In this document: positions 8,408 to 16,112 of the stretch, piece by piece
How the letters are laid out: the number at the start of each line of letters is the position of its first letter
How positions within the stretch are numbered: the stretch's first letter is position 1
Origin: a virus
IMG/VR virus record: IMGVR_UViG_3300033153_009397
Span: 16,004-80,003 of that record
Reading direction: 5' to 3' (one strand)
Length of the DNA: 64,000 nucleotides
The notes under the pieces: generated by a model
Databases searched by the model: none
Told to the model about the DNA's origin: nothing
Seen by the model: the letters and a program-made list of their open reading frames with translations, nothing else
Translations under genes and position numbers: made by a program

Positions 8408-8761
8408 ATGCCTAAATATGGTTTCGGTAAAATTCGAACTTTTAAAGGTAAAACCTTTGTTTTATACAAAAAATATCGTATCGATATAATCATACGAGAT
8501 TTAACCTCTGTTCACAATGATATTGACCAACTCAAAGATACTCACAACTATCGTCTTCTTAAGGGAAATTACGTTGTTTGGAGTTGCCCCCCTTATGAAC
8601 ATTACTACCTTTATATCCGCCCCAAAGAACCAAGACTTAAAATAAGGTGGGAAGAATACCATTTTTCAGTTCCCATGTCTGCTACATTCATAGATTATTA
8701 TAATAGAATTTTCTGGAGTAATTCTACTCCTTTATATAAAGAGGTTAATGAAAATGAATGA
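8408..8761 (+). CDS. Hypothetical protein
   Basis: 117 aa from ATG 8408, immediately after the previous stop; upstream in-frame starts fall inside the previous gene. It is rich in Tyr, His and Lys, with a CPPYEHYY segment near residue 59. No domain recognised. It overlaps the next gene by 14 nt. Confidence 0.6.
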   Translation: MPKYGFGKIRTFKGKTFVLYKKYRIDIIIRDLTSVHNDIDQLKDTHNYRLLKGNYVVWSCPPYEHYYLYIRPKEPRLKIRWEEYHFSVPMSATFIDYYNRIFWSNSTPLYKEVNENE

Positions 8762-9155
8762 CAAGATAATACTAGATGATGAAATTATCGACTTGATTAA
8801 ACCAGCTATATCATCTTATCTGGAAAATAAGCTTATTGGTCTACTTGAAGAAGACGACATTAAAAAACTGGCAGATGACGTAATATATCTAATTAAAAAA
8901 GTATCAGCAGAAGCATCAAAAGGATATTATAAAAACTATCAAGGAGATATCAAAATGAATGAAACAAAAAAAGAAAACAAAAGTTTGTATATGTTAAGTG
9001 ACAGAACACTGGTTAGGTTTTTTAAAAAGAGAATTCTTATTTTAAGTGTTTCTGAAGAAAAAATTGAAAAGGTTTATCTATCTTATGACGAAGTGTGGAA
9101 ACTGTTCGAGATAGTAGGAAGCCTAAACGAATCTGGATGGAGCGAACCTCGATGA
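8748..9155 (+). CDS. Hypothetical acidic helical protein
   Basis: 135 aa. The first 65 residues are acidic amphipathic helices (DDEIIDLIKPAISSYLENKL), and the C-terminal half is alpha/beta (SLYMLSDRTLVRFFKKRILI). It ends with an ATGA overlap into the next gene. Unrecognised. Confidence 0.6.
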   Translation: MKMNDKIILDDEIIDLIKPAISSYLENKLIGLLEEDDIKKLADDVIYLIKKVSAEASKGYYKNYQGDIKMNETKKENKSLYMLSDRTLVRFFKKRILILSVSEEKIEKVYLSYDEVWKLFEIVGSLNESGWSEPR

Positions 9156-9871
9156 AAGAACAAACAATTGAACTAGTAGATAAGGTGTGTAAGAACCTTT
9201 TTGACTACAATAAGAATCTCAATGAATATGCTAAGAAACATGGCATCATTTCTCCTTTGTTAGGTATTGAGATGGGAAAAGAAGAGAGAAGGAAAATGAA
9301 GAAAGAGATAGAGGAAGTGATTGATAAAATTCATTCTTCTATAAGGGATGCTCAATTCTACTCTCTTGAGCTGGGAGAGATACCTCTCACTCACGATGAT
9401 GATAAAAGAGCTATCTACAACCTTTTTACTAATGAGAATATTAATCTCTTTGGTCAGTTCTTTCATCCTCATAAAGAAAAAGAGAAAATAATTAAATATC
9501 CTACAGACAGCCATTATTATGAAAATACTTGCTACAAACGACACAAGATTTCCCATGGTTATCGTACCATTAAAAAAGATGTTATCGAGTTAGCCGAAGA
9601 GACTAAATTTTTTGAAGGCTTTAATGGTATTTTTATCATGATTCCCCCCTTTGATAGGGACGCCTTTGCCCAGATAGGTTTCAACTTCTATCTTCATCGT
9701 GAAGGCTATCCTCGTGACCGTTCTATCCTTTTACCTTTCTCCATTCTCCCTCTTGCCACCCGTTACCGTCTCCTCTTCTACAACGAGCCCAACCTTCTCC
9801 AATTGCTCAATGATGCCATCTTCTCTTCTGTTCAAGAAGTTGGCAACTATGTTTGGGAGGACTACTCATGA
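9152..9871 (+). CDS. Hypothetical protein
   Basis: 239 aa from ATG 9152 in an ATGA overlap. The N-terminal 80 residues are helical with a KEERRKMKKEIEEVIDKI coiled coil; the C-terminal part is beta-rich (FNGIFIMIPPFDRDAF). The last third of the gene is markedly C/T-rich at third codon positions, unlike the A-rich genes earlier in the operon. No family recognised. Confidence 0.6.
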   Translation: MKEQTIELVDKVCKNLFDYNKNLNEYAKKHGIISPLLGIEMGKEERRKMKKEIEEVIDKIHSSIRDAQFYSLELGEIPLTHDDDKRAIYNLFTNENINLFGQFFHPHKEKEKIIKYPTDSHYYENTCYKRHKISHGYRTIKKDVIELAEETKFFEGFNGIFIMIPPFDRDAFAQIGFNFYLHREGYPRDRSILLPFSILPLATRYRLLFYNEPNLLQLLNDAIFSSVQEVGNYVWEDYS

Positions 9872-10086
9872 GCGGGGGTAAAGCTTGTATCTGTGAGGGT
9901 CCTTTCAAAGAGAAATCCCAGAACTGGGTTATTTGCCACTACCGACACAATCACTCCTATTTCAACGCTGGTCCCCGAGGTTCTTGGCACCCCTCTGACT
10001 ATTCTTCTGTCCACTGTAAGAAGTGCGGCCATTACTGGCGTACCAAAGCCAAGTATGTCGATAATTTGCCCCTCGAGGACTGGTGA
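9868..10086 (+). CDS. Zinc-ribbon protein of the WRTKAKYV type
   Basis: 72 aa from ATG 9868 in an ATGA overlap. It carries HCKKCGHYWRTKAKYVDNLP, nearly the same as the C-terminal domain of the 4986-5441 product, preceded by CxC and CHY/H residues that could complete metal binding. It is the stand-alone version of that domain. Codon use is C-rich at third positions. Function unknown. Confidence 0.7.
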   Translation: MSGGKACICEGPFKEKSQNWVICHYRHNHSYFNAGPRGSWHPSDYSSVHCKKCGHYWRTKAKYVDNLPLEDW

Positions 10087-10090
10087 TTAC

Positions 10091-10303
10091 ATGAAAATCA
10101 AAGACTCTGATAAAAATGAATTACTTGACAAAGTTGTCGAGCATTTCAAGGATGTACCCCCTTCTCCCCGTGTGGTCTACCGCCAAGCTTGGGTCTGTAT
10201 CAACTGCTATACTGAACCCGACCCTAAACATTTGAACTCTGACCTTCTCTGTCCTATCTGCGGAAAGTCTTTAACTCTCCGCATAGTAACTTCCGCACGG
10301 TAA
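10091..10303 (+). CDS. Small zinc-ribbon protein
   Basis: 70 aa from ATG 10091, with CINC near residue 35 and CPICGKS near 56, a rubredoxin-like zinc ribbon. It is the last gene of the left plus-strand operon and converges on the gene at 10425. A short GC-rich hairpin follows. Confidence 0.65.
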   Translation: MKIKDSDKNELLDKVVEHFKDVPPSPRVVYRQAWVCINCYTEPDPKHLNSDLLCPICGKSLTLRIVTSAR

Positions 10304-10424
10304 ATTTTTACAAAACGGTTGAGTGACCAAGTGACATATAAGGCTCCTCTCATTCGTCTGGAGCCTCTCCGAAACAAAAATCCCGTCCCTCAAAAACCTT
10401 AACAAAAAGAGATAAAGAGAGCGT
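10304..10424. terminator. Convergent intergenic region with hairpin
   Basis: Between two converging genes. AGGCTCC (10341-10347) pairs with GGAGCCT (10360-10366), a 7-bp stem with a 12-nt loop. No long T run follows on either strand, so a terminator role is a guess from its position. Confidence 0.35.
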
Positions 10425-11387
10425 TTAAACGTATTTACGCCACTCTGGTAATTGTTCATCCATCCATTGATACATTTCATTATCTGTATGATGGATGAAG
10501 TATGTTGAACTATTATTCAATAAATCACTAATTGCTATCTTCATCGCTCTTAACTGATTAGAACGTTCCTTCTCTGTTAGTTTATTTGACAGCTTATTCT
10601 TGCAAGTGTTATATTTCTTTGCTAATTGGTTTTTCCTCATTCCCGTTTGAGCTAGACCCCCTAACAATAGGGACATGGTAGCAATGGGTTCGGTTATACC
10701 ATCGAAGCGAATAGTTAAACCTAACTCTCTGCTCCTCTGAAACCACATAAGCAGAGCAGAAGCAGAAGCGTTATTTCTTGCCAATCTAGACAAGTCTAAT
10801 TGACCCAATTCAAGAACTAATAGATTAACAGACCTATTAATCAACAGTTCTGTTACATCAAATAGAAAGTCTGTTAGTTCATCAATCTTAAACTGTTTTA
10901 TTCTTGAGAATATCCCAAAGATGAAAGATTTGCCTATTTGACCCTTCTTAATTGACTTTTTAGCTACTTCAACGTCAGAGAATATAGCATATTGTAGTTT
11001 AGTCACTTTATCTTTAATATTCAACCCGTAAATCCCAAAACTGTTAAGGGTACGGGGTTTTGTAGCCTTATAGACCTTTGGCTTTGGTTTTCCCTTCATA
11101 ATCTTTACCTCTACCTCCTCAACTTCAGTTAGTGATAGGTAGATGTCATTTAGCTTCATATTTTTGTAATATTCTCCTTTTAAGGCTTGGTACGTTTCCC
11201 TCCAGAGCGTTTTAAACTCTGTTGCCTTTAACAATCTCTCTAATCTTCCCTTGCTTAAAGCTCTTTCTCCTTGAACGGTGAGGTCAAGGCTCTCAAACCT
11301 TACCCCTAGCTTATAGTTAGGGGCTATGAAGACTATAACTTGTTTTTCTTCGTCTTCTCCTATAACTCTTAAATCCTTGTTCAGCAT
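10425..11387 (-). CDS. Unrecognised protein, possibly RuvC/TnpB-like relict
   Basis: 320 aa from ATG 11387 (GTG at 11396 is an alternative nearer the promoter). A middle stretch runs from IFSRIKQFKIDELTDF through NLLVLELGQLDL to WFQRSRELGLTIRF. Its order resembles the RuvC-II region of TnpB-type nucleases (helix, then 'ivlEdL', then 'W..f...l.....G..v'). No CxxC zinc pair and no clear third acidic motif are seen, so this may be an unrelated fold. It stands alone as one transcription unit, controlled by the palindromic AAGGAAAC element at 11439-11494. A replication-initiator or regulator role would also fit the position. Confidence 0.5.
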   Translation of the reverse strand: MLNKDLRVIGEDEEKQVIVFIAPNYKLGVRFESLDLTVQGERALSKGRLERLLKATEFKTLWRETYQALKGEYYKNMKLNDIYLSLTEVEEVEVKIMKGKPKPKVYKATKPRTLNSFGIYGLNIKDKVTKLQYAIFSDVEVAKKSIKKGQIGKSFIFGIFSRIKQFKIDELTDFLFDVTELLINRSVNLLVLELGQLDLSRLARNNASASALLMWFQRSRELGLTIRFDGITEPIATMSLLLGGLAQTGMRKNQLAKKYNTCKNKLSNKLTEKERSNQLRAMKIAISDLLNNSSTYFIHHTDNEMYQWMDEQLPEWRKYV

Positions 11388-11423
11388 TTCAAACACAACC
11401 TAATATATAAAAGTGTTAAAAGT

Positions 11424-11431
11424 ATTTAAAT
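11424..11431 (-). promoter_or_regulatory. TATA box of gene 10425-11387
   Basis: ATTTAAAT on the minus strand puts the transcription start near 11400, a few nt before the GTG at 11396 and 13 nt before ATG 11387. The GTTTCCTT repeat element lies 7 nt upstream of it. Confidence 0.55.
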
Positions 11432-11438
11432 GTGTCGT

Positions 11439-11494
11439 AAGGAAACAAGGAAACAAAATTCTATCATGATAGGGCTTTGTTTCCTTGTTTCCTT
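11439..11494. repeat. Palindromic AAGGAAAC operator, copy 1
   Basis: Left arm 11439-11455 holds two tandem 8-mers AAGGAAAC AAGGAAAC plus A. Right arm 11478-11494 is its exact inverse. The 22-nt spacer contains a perfect 12-bp palindrome CTATCATGATAG (11461-11472). It lies directly upstream of a TATA box, as do the other copies, suggesting a binding site for a multimeric regulator. Confidence 0.8.
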
Positions 11495-11498
11495 ATGC

Positions 11499-11528
11499 AT
11501 TACATATATATACATTACATATATATAC
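11499..11528. repeat. Two tandem 15-bp AT-rich repeats
   Basis: ATTACATATATATAC occurs twice without interruption (11499-11513 and 11514-11528). Next to the palindromic operator, such an AT-only repeat could be an easily melted origin element or a promoter region; the sequence alone does not decide. Confidence 0.7.
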
Positions 11529-11644
11529 TCTTTAGAATGTAATTCAAGAAAAAAGAGTTTTTGTTTTTTTTTATTTAGTATAAGATGTAAGATGTAAATG
11601 GAGTTAGAAAATAAAGCCTTTGTTCAAAATCATCCTAAAAAAAA

Positions 11645-11965
11645 TTAAAACTCTCGCTCATAAACAGCGAGAGTTTTATTCGATAAATCATAGAAATATA
11701 GTTGCTCTTCATAGACATCATTTGTTTCGTCGTAGATTTTACGATAAATTAAGACTGAAGTCTCAAAATTCTTGAAACGAACAGTCTCTACTGTCGTAGG
11801 TATGCTTGAAGTAGATATAGTTTCTATTTCACAATTACCCGCTAACACAGTGTAGCGGTCTGTTCTGAAGTACAAACTTCCAACGCCATATTCGAGTGTG
11901 ATATCGAACTCGAATATATTATCCTCCTCATAAAGAAGAGCCCAAATTTTTTGTTTTTTGTTCAT
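11645..11965 (-). CDS. Hypothetical beta-rich protein
   Basis: 106 aa, beta-rich with a long acidic and aromatic content (YFRTDRYTVLAGN, VYEEQLYFYDLSN). GAGGAT 7 nt before ATG 11965 is the ribosome site. Third and last gene of a three-gene operon starting at 12610. Unrecognised. Confidence 0.6.
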   Translation of the reverse strand: MNKKQKIWALLYEEDNIFEFDITLEYGVGSLYFRTDRYTVLAGNCEIETISTSSIPTTVETVRFKNFETSVLIYRKIYDETNDVYEEQLYFYDLSNKTLAVYEREF

Positions 11966-11979
11966 TTTAATATCCTCTT

Positions 11980-12345
11980 TTATTTGTTCACGGGTTTTAC
12001 TCTATAATCTGGTAATTTATTTACGAAATGCTTAAAAGCATAGCTCTGAATGTTGTAAATCTCATCTAAACACTTTTGTGCTGAATGAAATGCTGAATGA
12101 AAGGGTATTCCATTCTTTTCAATGTACAGAATACCGTTTTCAATTCTAGCTCTGTACTCGTCGTAGTCTAAAAGACTAAAGAAAATATTAATTATATTCT
12201 GGTCTGTTCTAGACCAACCCTTACATGACATGACTTCACGTTTTGTGTGATTTAAAGTTAAGATTTCAGTACTAAAGTGTTGAATAGACACGATTGTGTC
12301 GTCGCCACATTCATAGATTGTAACTACAGCGTCAGTTTGTGCCAT
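11980..12345 (-). CDS. Hypothetical protein
   Basis: 121 aa. A beta-rich N-terminus (VVTIYECGDDTIVSIQHF) is followed by a helical C-terminus. AGGAGAGGT upstream of ATG 12345 supports the start, which overlaps the upstream gene by 14 nt. No family recognised. Confidence 0.6.
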   Translation of the reverse strand: MAQTDAVVTIYECGDDTIVSIQHFSTEILTLNHTKREVMSCKGWSRTDQNIINIFFSLLDYDEYRARIENGILYIEKNGIPFHSAFHSAQKCLDEIYNIQSYAFKHFVNKLPDYRVKPVNK

Positions 12346-12610
12346 TTTTATACCTCTCCTTTATATAGTTCTTGTATTCTTCTTCTTGCTTCTCTTCATA
12401 TTCTTTCCATTCAACAGTTTTGTGTAGTAAGTCTATGAGTGATATAAATTCACTATGTCGTTCTCCTCTATCTGTTATTACTAAATAAACTCGTGATTGG
12501 GGTCTTTTAGCGATATCAAGATTAACATAGACGTCCCATCCTCTACGTCTCAAATAAGAGATATTTTCTCTTATTGATTGTCTCAAAATTTCAGTTTTAC
12601 TTTTTTTCAC
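12332..12610 (-). CDS. Hypothetical protein with GTG start
   Basis: 92 aa starting at GTG 12610, preceded by AAAGGTGAG. Basic N-terminus (KKSKTEILRQSIRENISYLRRR), then a beta hairpin, then a charged helix (EEKQEEEYKNYIKERY). It opens the operon controlled by the TATA box at 12663-12670, with a leader of about 30 nt. Unrecognised. Confidence 0.6.
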   Translation of the reverse strand: MKKSKTEILRQSIRENISYLRRRGWDVYVNLDIAKRPQSRVYLVITDRGERHSEFISLIDLLHKTVEWKEYEEKQEEEYKNYIKERYKNGTN

Positions 12611-12662
12611 TTATCTCACCTTTTATTACTTTTGTTATCTATTGACACTTTCTTGCAAAACT

Positions 12663-12670
12663 ATTTAAAT
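12663..12670 (-). promoter_or_regulatory. TATA box of operon 11645-12610
   Basis: ATTTAAAT on the minus strand, 9 nt downstream of the GTTTCCTT element (copy 2), predicts transcription from about 12640. Confidence 0.55.
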
Positions 12671-12679
12671 ATAACGCAT

Positions 12680-12735
12680 AAGGAAACAAGGAAACAGTTT
12701 CCTTTCATAAAACCCCTTTGTTTCCTTGTTTCCTT
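12680..12735. repeat. Palindromic AAGGAAAC operator, copy 2
   Basis: Left arm 12680-12696 (two AAGGAAAC plus A) and exact inverse right arm 12719-12735. In addition, the left arm's second 8-mer is followed at once by GTTTCCTT, making a tighter inner palindrome. Located just upstream of the TATA box of the 12610 operon. Confidence 0.8.
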
Positions 12736-12778
12736 GCACTAAATCGATAAAAAAAGATTAAAAACTATAAGATGTTTT

Positions 12779-13126
12779 TCAGATGTCTTTGTAGGGGTGT
12801 CCTACTGCACTTTTACAGCTAGAACAAATAAGCTGTACTGTCAAAATACCGTCGCTATCACAATCTAGTGTTATCAAGTAGCTGTTACTGTCGTCTCTCT
12901 CGTCTTCCTCAATCTTACAATATTCACATTCACAAAAATGTCTTACTTCACTCTCAAACTCAATGTTGTACATCCCATGAGTTTCAGCGTTGTATTTAGC
13001 TCTTATCTTTCTTACTTCATCAGCTTGCTCTCTTGTTATTCTTTGAATATTGTAACAATTAGGACAAAAGACTGCATTGTAGAAAAGACTTACTTCCATT
13101 TTGCTACTGCACTTTTTACATCTCAT
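12779..13126 (-). CDS. Zinc-binding protein with several CxxC pairs
   Basis: 115 aa. CKKC at residues 3-6 and CPNC at about 18-21 form one ribbon; CECEYC near 64-69 and CSSCKS near 102 could form a second site. It overlaps the upstream gene by 4 nt (ATGA). Function unknown; two zinc sites suggest nucleic-acid or protein binding. Confidence 0.65.
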   Translation of the reverse strand: MRCKKCSSKMEVSLFYNAVFCPNCYNIQRITREQADEVRKIRAKYNAETHGMYNIEFESEVRHFCECEYCKIEEDERDDSNSYLITLDCDSDGILTVQLICSSCKSAVGHPYKDI

Positions 13127-13518
13127 TCTTGTATCACTCTCTTATAGCTATCAGAAACTAAAGCTCCGCATGTTTGGCATTCGTAAGCATCGAATGCAGT
13201 AGTGTAACAGTTATGTTTAACGGCAATAGCCATAATCCCATTTTTAGCGGGATACATTGGAACACCACAACGTAAGCACAATGGGGGACAATGTCTTGGT
13301 ATATTTGAAACCTTAATAGTTCTCAAGCTGTTCCATACTACTTTGTACATTGGAAATGTCCCTTTACTCTTATCTGGATACTTCTCTTCATCCATGTACT
13401 TATTAGTCTCTGTTATTATCTCTCTGAATATCTCATCGAATTTTCGGCTTCTCTCGTTACTATCTTCGATTTTTAACAATTTAATGTTTTCTTTACAGAA
13501 TATTCTTATTTCGTTCAT
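13123..13518 (-). CDS. Zinc-ribbon protein
   Basis: 131 aa. A helical N-terminal half is followed by CLRCG near residue 81 and CQTCG near 117 within a beta-rich ribbon. AAGGAGG lies 8 nt before ATG 13518. Coupled to the next gene by an ATGA overlap. Unrecognised. Confidence 0.65.
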   Translation of the reverse strand: MNEIRIFCKENIKLLKIEDSNERSRKFDEIFREIITETNKYMDEEKYPDKSKGTFPMYKVVWNSLRTIKVSNIPRHCPPLCLRCGVPMYPAKNGIMAIAVKHNCYTTAFDAYECQTCGALVSDSYKRVIQE

Positions 13519-13561
13519 TCTTATTCCTCCTTTAGTGTAGATGAAAAAAAAGGTTAAAAAG

Positions 13562-13768
13562 TTACTTTGTAACCGTGTTGATTACTTCTAATGTAACTTT
13601 TATCTCCGCTGGAACTTGTTTAAAAGCGTTCTTCCTAACGTATAGTCCTCCTACTACTGTAGGTTTCCCGCTTCTTATTTGTTCTTGATATCTGTAACAG
13701 TTTGTACTTTCTTTTTCTATCTTAATGAAAGTCAAAACTTGTTTTTCGGTCTTTGGTGTTGTGCTCAT
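13562..13768 (-). CDS. Small hypothetical protein
   Basis: 68 aa, basic and beta-rich (KQVLTFIKIEKES, then PTVVGGLYVRKNAFKQVP), possibly a small OB- or SH3-like fold. AGGTGG ends 6 nt before ATG 13768. It heads a transcription unit with the two zinc proteins at 13123 and 12779. Confidence 0.6.
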   Translation of the reverse strand: MSTTPKTEKQVLTFIKIEKESTNCYRYQEQIRSGKPTVVGGLYVRKNAFKQVPAEIKVTLEVINTVTK

Positions 13769-13820
13769 TTCTTTCCACCTAATTAATTAGCCTATTAATA
13801 TATATATAAATATATCTCGT

Positions 13821-13876
13821 AAGGAAACAAGGAAACTGTTTCCTTTCATGATTTCTTTTTGCGTCCTTGTTCCCTT
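13821..13876. repeat. Palindromic AAGGAAAC operator, copy 3
   Basis: Left arm 13821-13836 (two AAGGAAAC) is followed by TGTTTCCTT, making the inner palindrome AAGGAAACTGTTTCCTT. The right arm 13860-13876 is degenerate (GCGTCCTTGTTCCCTT). It sits upstream of an AT-rich promoter (13796-13815) for the 13768 gene. Confidence 0.75.
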
Positions 13877-14508
13877 AATTCCACCCCCTCTTCCTTATCT
13901 TGACCATAAGATGTTAAATATTAGGTAGAGCCTTTCTACTGCCCGACAAATTCTTTTTTTCTTGCGTCCTAAAGTCGAAAAATACCTTACGTCAGCCTTG
14001 TTTCACTTCAACTTAATGACAAGTGTGTATCAGTCAGCCTATTTTCTTTCTTTTGTACTACTTCCTACTTTTTTTCTTTAGATGTGTAAATTTACTAAAC
14101 ACCGATTTTCACAGACATGAGTTTAAAGGCTTGAGAACACTGACCGGTATATTCACAAGCGACGTAGTACAACTCTCTTGTAATACCATCTTAACATTTC
14201 TATCATCTTCAAACTTCATCCATAAGATGTAAGATAGTAAGACGATAAGCTTACAAGCGTTTCGCTATTCTTGTACTACTTCATCTTCAAAACCTTCGAT
14301 AACCCCACTATACTATATATATAGTGGCACTATCGAAAGCTTTGGAAACGACAAAAGGGGTTTGAGCCGGAGAGGAGACAGAATAAGAAATTAAAATCGA
14401 CAAAAGTCAAGAGAGGACAGAAAAACAGCGTTAGAAAGAAAAAAGGAAAAAGAAGAAAAGAGAACTAAAGATAAAGACACTTGAGGGATATCAAGAAACA
14501 GTTATCAT
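13877..14508. other. Gene desert with strand-composition switch, possible origin
   Basis: About 630 nt without a convincing gene. The left part (to about 14290) is pyrimidine-rich on the plus strand; the right part (14338-14500) is strongly purine-rich and has no ATG. The switch falls on an imperfect inverted repeat at 14295-14337. Such a layout fits divergent transcripts or a replication origin. A 36-codon minus frame at 14109-14219 has no supporting features. Confidence 0.45.
14295..14337. repeat. Imperfect inverted repeat at the composition switch
   Basis: TTCGATA (14295-14301) pairs with TATCGAA (14331-14337), then three mismatches, then CCACTATA (14305-14312) pairs with TATAGTGG (14320-14327), leaving a 7-nt loop. 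The centre is a TATA-like alternating AT run, so it could also act as a promoter in both directions. Confidence 0.65.
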
Positions 14509-14808
14509 TTAACTGATACTGAAATAATCCTCTTCATCTTCGTCTTCATCAGAAAAGTCTATGTCAGCCCAATGCATACATGCTCTCAAGAGATGATTGT
14601 AATCGCCCATTTTAGCGTATTTGTAGAATTCTTTTTCTTGGGTAATGTAACCTTCTCTATACTCGGGGTACTGGTGCCTTTGCCTTTTAATGGCATTAGC
14701 AACAATGCCCATAAGATTAAAGGCATTGCTATTGACACCAGTAAAACTAACAGAGGGTTTATCGTACCATTCGGGTAGTTCTGGAAATTCGATTTGCTGT
14801 TCAGTCAT
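14509..14808 (-). CDS. Hypothetical acidic protein
   Basis: 99 aa. The middle is amphipathic (NAFNLMGIVANAIKRQRHQYPEY) and the C-terminus very acidic (DIDFSDEDEDEEDYF). It ends the ten-gene ATGA-coupled operon that starts at 18693. Unrecognised. Confidence 0.6.
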   Translation of the reverse strand: MTEQQIEFPELPEWYDKPSVSFTGVNSNAFNLMGIVANAIKRQRHQYPEYREGYITQEKEFYKYAKMGDYNHLLRACMHWADIDFSDEDEDEEDYFSIS

Positions 14809-14999
14809 TTTAAATCCTCCTTAATCTTCTTTTTGTAACTTTCGCAGTACATCCCATCTCTCGGTATATTTCTGATAGTGACTTTCTTTTTGGAGCAATA
14901 AAGCTCCATCTCGTCGAAATATTTGCAGTCTTCTTCATGGCAATACATTGTCCTTCTGAAAAAGTATATAGGTATTTTACGTTTCTCTCCTTTCTTCAT
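14805..14999 (-). CDS. Small cysteine-rich (DUF1540-like) protein
   Basis: 64 aa. Cys spacing CHEEDCKYF...YCSKKKVTI...CESY is like the small DUF1540 metal-binding pattern. ATGA overlaps on both sides. A similar arrangement occurs in the 28099 gene. Function unknown. Confidence 0.6.
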   Translation of the reverse strand: MKKGEKRKIPIYFFRRTMYCHEEDCKYFDEMELYCSKKKVTIRNIPRDGMYCESYKKKIKEDLK

Positions 15000-15583
15000 T
15001 CGTAACGTACCTCCTTGTTTTTCTCTCGTTCTATGGCATAAAGGGAAGCCATGAATTCAACACCGTTGAAAGTGTGTCGAGAATTGCCAAGCATAACGAG
15101 TTTGTAGTTTTTAAGAGCATAAGAGAAGCCAATGAGTAGATTAGTAACAGCAAGACGCAATGAAACTTCATCATCATGTCTATAAAGCAGAACAAACTCG
15201 GGAACTATGGTAAAAGCATGTCTGGTATGAGCATGAGAAGTACGGTAACTATAATGTTCAGTATAGCGTCGAACTACCCTCTCTTGTAAAATAATTGCTG
15301 GTTCAAGTTCAAACATCTTACGTAAGCGTCGAATAACAAAACAAAGAGAAGGGGGCAAAAACTGGTCAATGACATGCCAATAATAGTAATCATCTGCATC
15401 TGTAATAGGCAAACTCTTCATGGCTTCAAGGTAAGGAATATCATACTCGGCATAAGAGCCATAGCCTTCTTTTTGGAGCTTATCAAAGGGTGTTCTAAAC
15501 TTTGTAGGTTGCCAATTTACTAAAATTCCCGTATATCTATGAGGATAGAAGGAAGGGAGAATGTAAGTATCACTTTTAGTCAT
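14996..15583 (-). CDS. Hypothetical protein
   Basis: 195 aa from ATG 15583 (a TTG one codon upstream is also open). Aromatic-rich N-terminal half (SFYPHRYTGILVNW) and a helical C-terminal half containing an arginine- and histidine-rich loop (YSYRTSHAHTRHAF). No domain recognised. ATGA overlap with the next gene. Confidence 0.6.
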   Translation of the reverse strand: MTKSDTYILPSFYPHRYTGILVNWQPTKFRTPFDKLQKEGYGSYAEYDIPYLEAMKSLPITDADDYYYWHVIDQFLPPSLCFVIRRLRKMFELEPAIILQERVVRRYTEHYSYRTSHAHTRHAFTIVPEFVLLYRHDDEVSLRLAVTNLLIGFSYALKNYKLVMLGNSRHTFNGVEFMASLYAIEREKNKEVRYE

Positions 15584-15813
15584 CAATATCTACCTTCCTC
15601 CACCTTTATGCTAAAATCATATGTTGAATATTTTGAGTTTAGTAACAGAACAGCAAAGAAAAAGACGACAGCCGTTTCAAAGGAGCATTTGCCAAGTAAA
15701 TATAGGACTGGAATAAGGATAATTGCTACTAGAGTCGTTATACCTATAACAAAAGTGATGCAATTAATACGATATTGGAGAAGCTTTATTCTATACCAGT
15801 GTTCTTCAGTCAT
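15583..15813 (-). CDS. Small membrane protein with two transmembrane segments
   Basis: 76 aa. Hydrophobic stretches at about residues 17-41 (CITFVIGITTLVAIILIPVLYLL) and 44-60 (FETAVVFFFAVLLL), with both ends charged. Size and topology resemble small holin-like proteins, but that is not evidence of lysis function. Confidence 0.6.
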   Translation of the reverse strand: MTEEHWYRIKLLQYRINCITFVIGITTLVAIILIPVLYLLGKCSFETAVVFFFAVLLLNSKYSTYDFSIKVEEGRY

Positions 15814-16112
15814 TAGAGCTCTACCTCTACATGCTTACGAACTTCTTTAATGGCTTCGTCGTACTGTTTTCGTAATTCAACAAGACGGGTCTTAATCTCG
15901 TTTTTCTTTTCAGTCAGTGTATCAAATCTAGATGGATTAGAATTAATCCAAACAGATTGACCCTTATGCAAAGTTGCTTCTTGGTCGATATAGACGATTT
16001 CATCTATTTCTTTATCGACCCTTCCCAAGCTTGCTATAGCTTGGCTGATTTGCTCTTTAATATCTTGTAAGACCTTAAGAGCTTCTTCATATTCTTCATT
16101 TACTTTATTCAT
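15813..16112 (-). CDS. Coiled-coil protein
   Basis: 99 aa. Heptad-like helices at both ends (EEYEEALKVLQDIKEQISQ and KKNEIKTRLVELRKQYDEA) separated by a short loop with KGQSVWINSNP, so probably a helical hairpin. Coupled by ATGA to the gene at 16109. Confidence 0.6.
   Translation of the reverse strand: MNKVNEEYEEALKVLQDIKEQISQAIASLGRVDKEIDEIVYIDQEATLHKGQSVWINSNPSRFDTLTEKKNEIKTRLVELRKQYDEAIKEVRKHVEVEL

Noticed and set aside
14109-14219. 36-codon minus-strand frame in the gene desert
   Set aside because: No ribosome site, no promoter at the right distance, and no recognisable pattern; listed only inside the desert entry.
15583-15813. Two-TM protein as a holin
   Set aside because: Topology alone does not show lysis function, and no endolysin lies beside it.
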